NCBI GenBank assembly: GCA_903911985.1
Contig: CAIWFP010000453.1
Location: forward strand, 1-5,645
Source: an uncultured Sphingomonadales bacterium
Lineage (GTDB): Bacteria > Pseudomonadota > Alphaproteobacteria > Sphingomonadales > Sphingomonadaceae
DNA: 5,645 nt
Direction of reading: 5' to 3'
Shown here: positions 4,305-5,645 of the stretch, piece by piece
Layout of the letters: every line of letters starts with the position of its first letter
Position numbering within the stretch: the stretch's first letter is position 1
Made by a program: the position numbers and the translations under genes
The notes under the pieces: model-generated
The model's input: only the letters and a program-made list of their open reading frames with translations
Databases searched by the model: none
What the model was told of the DNA's origin: nothing

Positions 4305-5645
4305 TCAAAACCCCTTCACCATCCGCAAAAACGCCTCACCATAGGCCGCCAGCTTGCGCGCGCCCACACCGCCCACCTCGCCCAGCGCCGCCAGATCGGC
4401 GGGGCGCCTGCTGGCAATCTCGCGCAGCGTGGCGTCGTGGAAGATGACATAGGGCGGAACGCCAGCCTCCTTGGCCAGATCGCGCCGCAGCGACCGCAGC
4501 GCCTCGAACAGGGGATCGCCCTGCGGGTTGGCCTCGGCCCCACCCCGCCCGCGCCCGGACCGCCGCACCTTGGCTGGCGGCACCACGATGTAGACCGAAG
4601 CCTCGCCCTTCAAAATTGCCCGCGCATCGCCATCCAGCGCCAGCCCGCCATGCTCGGTCAGCGTCAGACTGCCCCGTGCCTGCAACGCCCGCACCAGCGG
4701 CCGCAGCAGCCGCGCTTCCTCCGGCGGCACAATGCCGAACACGCTGAGCTTGTCGTGGCCCCGCTGGGCAATGCGCTCCTCGGCCTCGTCGCCGGTCAGC
4801 AGTTTTTCCAGATAGGCGAGGCCAAATGCCTGCCCGGTGCGATAGACCGCCGAAAGCAGCTTGCGCGCCAGCTCGGTCACATCACTAAGGCTGGGCGGAT
4901 CAAGGCAATTGTCGCAATTGCCGCAAGTGGCGGGCGGGCTCTCGCCAAAGTGGCGCAACAGCAAGGCGCGGCGGCATCCCGGCGTTTCCACCAAAGTCGC
5001 CAGCGCCGCCAGCCGCACCCGCTCGCCCGCCTGCCGGGCCTCATCCACCTCGGCCAGCCGCATCCGGGCCCGGGCGAAATCCTCCGCCCCCCACAGCATC
5101 AGGGCCTGTGCCGGGTCACCATCGCGCCCGGCGCGGCCTGTCTCCTGATAATAGGCCTCGATGGATTTGGGCAGACCGGCATGGGCGACAAAACGCACAT
5201 CCGGCTTGTCGATACCCATGCCAAAGGCGATGGTCGCCACCATCACCATCTCCTCGGATGCCACAAAGGCCGCCTGATTGGCGCTGCGCACCTCTGGCGC
5301 CAGCCCCGCGTGATAGGGCAGGACCTGCCGCCCCGTGGCGGCGATCTGTTCCACCAGCCGCTCCACGCCCGCGCGCGTTGGGGCATAGACGATCCCCGGC
5401 CCCGGCTCGCGCTCCATCAAGGCCCTGAGCTGCGAGGCCGGGTTGTCACGCGGGGCGATTGAATAGCGGATGTTGGGCCGGTCAAACCCGGCGATAATCA
5501 GCCCATCATCGGGAATGCCCAGCTGCGCGAGAATATCGGCCCGCGTATGGGCATCCGCCGTGGCGGTGAGCGCAAGGCGCGCGACATCCGGAAAGCTGTC
5601 CATCAAGGGCGCGATCAGGCGGTAATCAGGGCGGAAATCATGCCC
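4305..5645 (-). CDS. recQ: ATP-dependent DNA helicase RecQ (partial, N-terminus beyond window)
   Basis: The open frame continues to the right edge, giving 446 residues of a protein usually about 600 long. It is a 3'-5' superfamily 2 helicase of recombination and replication-fork repair. The fragment opens with GHDFRPDYRLI, the aromatic-rich segment after the DEAH box. Then follow (fragment numbering) motif III ALTATA (25-30), motif IV GIVYAPTR with HAGL (112-115), motif V VATIAFGMGIDKPDV (136-150) and motif VI QETGRAGRDG (167-176). The zinc-binding cysteines 224, 241, 244 and 247 are intact, the RQC winged-helix region contains GHDKLSVFG, and the HRDC domain fills about 377-446. A basic/Gly linker (RRSGRGRGG) separates RQC from HRDC. 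The Walker A and DEAH boxes are outside the window, so activity cannot be fully judged. The TTG/ATG near 5606 is not the start, because coding sequence continues upstream without a break. It ends at TGA 4307-4305. Confidence 0.96.
   Translation of the reverse strand, partial: GHDFRPDYRLIAPLMDSFPDVARLALTATADAHTRADILAQLGIPDDGLIIAGFDRPNIRYSIAPRDNPASQLRALMEREPGPGIVYAPTRAGVERLVEQIAATGRQVLPYHAGLAPEVRSANQAAFVASEEMVMVATIAFGMGIDKPDVRFVAHAGLPKSIEAYYQETGRAGRDGDPAQALMLWGAEDFARARMRLAEVDEARQAGERVRLAALATLVETPGCRRALLLRHFGESPPATCGNCDNCLDPPSLSDVTELARKLLSAVYRTGQAFGLAYLEKLLTGDEAEERIAQRGHDKLSVFGIVPPEEARLLRPLVRALQARGSLTLTEHGGLALDGDARAILKGEASVYIVVPPAKVRRSGRGRGGAEANPQGDPLFEALRSLRRDLAKEAGVPPYVIFHDATLREIASRRPADLAALGEVGGVGARKLAAYGEAFLRMVKGF

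Noticed and set aside
4104..5462. Long plus-strand open frame (452 codons) opposite recQ
   Set aside because: The minus strand carries unmistakable RecQ motifs; the plus product is rich in Gln, His, Pro and Arg with no domain, typical of an antisense shadow.

Overview
The window is GC-rich and fully gene-dense. The proteins and their order (ribosomal protein L33, LolA, an ExoIII-family nuclease, a GTP cyclohydrolase II with a ruined RibB-like N-terminal half, a secreted beta-helix protein, RecQ) suggest an alphaproteobacterium, most likely a sphingomonad (Sphingomonas/Novosphingobium/Sphingobium group). This is inferred from protein character and base composition; no marker in the window settles the genus.

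Layout. Plus strand, positions 1-3006: the last 15 codons of rpmG (L33); lolA (88-783), whose signal peptide carries an 18-bp tandem duplication; a 370-base gap (784-1153) holding a stem-loop, a structured C-rich segment and a textbook intrinsic terminator (1025-1067), together a good candidate for an unannotated small RNA; xthA (1154-1942); and a ribA-type gene that appears to start on a CTG overlapping the xthA stop codon. Minus strand, positions 5645 to 2968: the C-terminal three quarters of recQ (its N-terminus lies beyond the right edge), a 290-base gap with inverted repeats and a weak promoter candidate, and a secreted right-handed beta-helix protein whose 3' end overlaps the ribA 3' end by 39 bases.

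How the genes work together. The plus-strand genes look like ordinary housekeeping: translation (L33), lipoprotein trafficking to the outer membrane (LolA), base-excision repair (ExoIII) and riboflavin synthesis (GTP cyclohydrolase II). xthA and ribA are probably co-transcribed and translationally coupled. The strong terminator separates rpmG-lolA transcription from xthA-ribA. recQ is a recombination and repair helicase, and the beta-helix protein is a periplasmic or secreted, probably polysaccharide-active protein of unknown substrate. The beta-helix and recQ genes share a strand, but the gap between them argues for separate transcription.

I see no mobile element, CRISPR array, tRNA or rRNA, and no clear sign of a new multi-gene system. 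The items most worth following up are the lolA-xthA small-RNA candidate, the CTG start of the ribA-type gene with its degenerate RibB-like domain, the signal-peptide repeat in lolA and the convergent 3' overlap.
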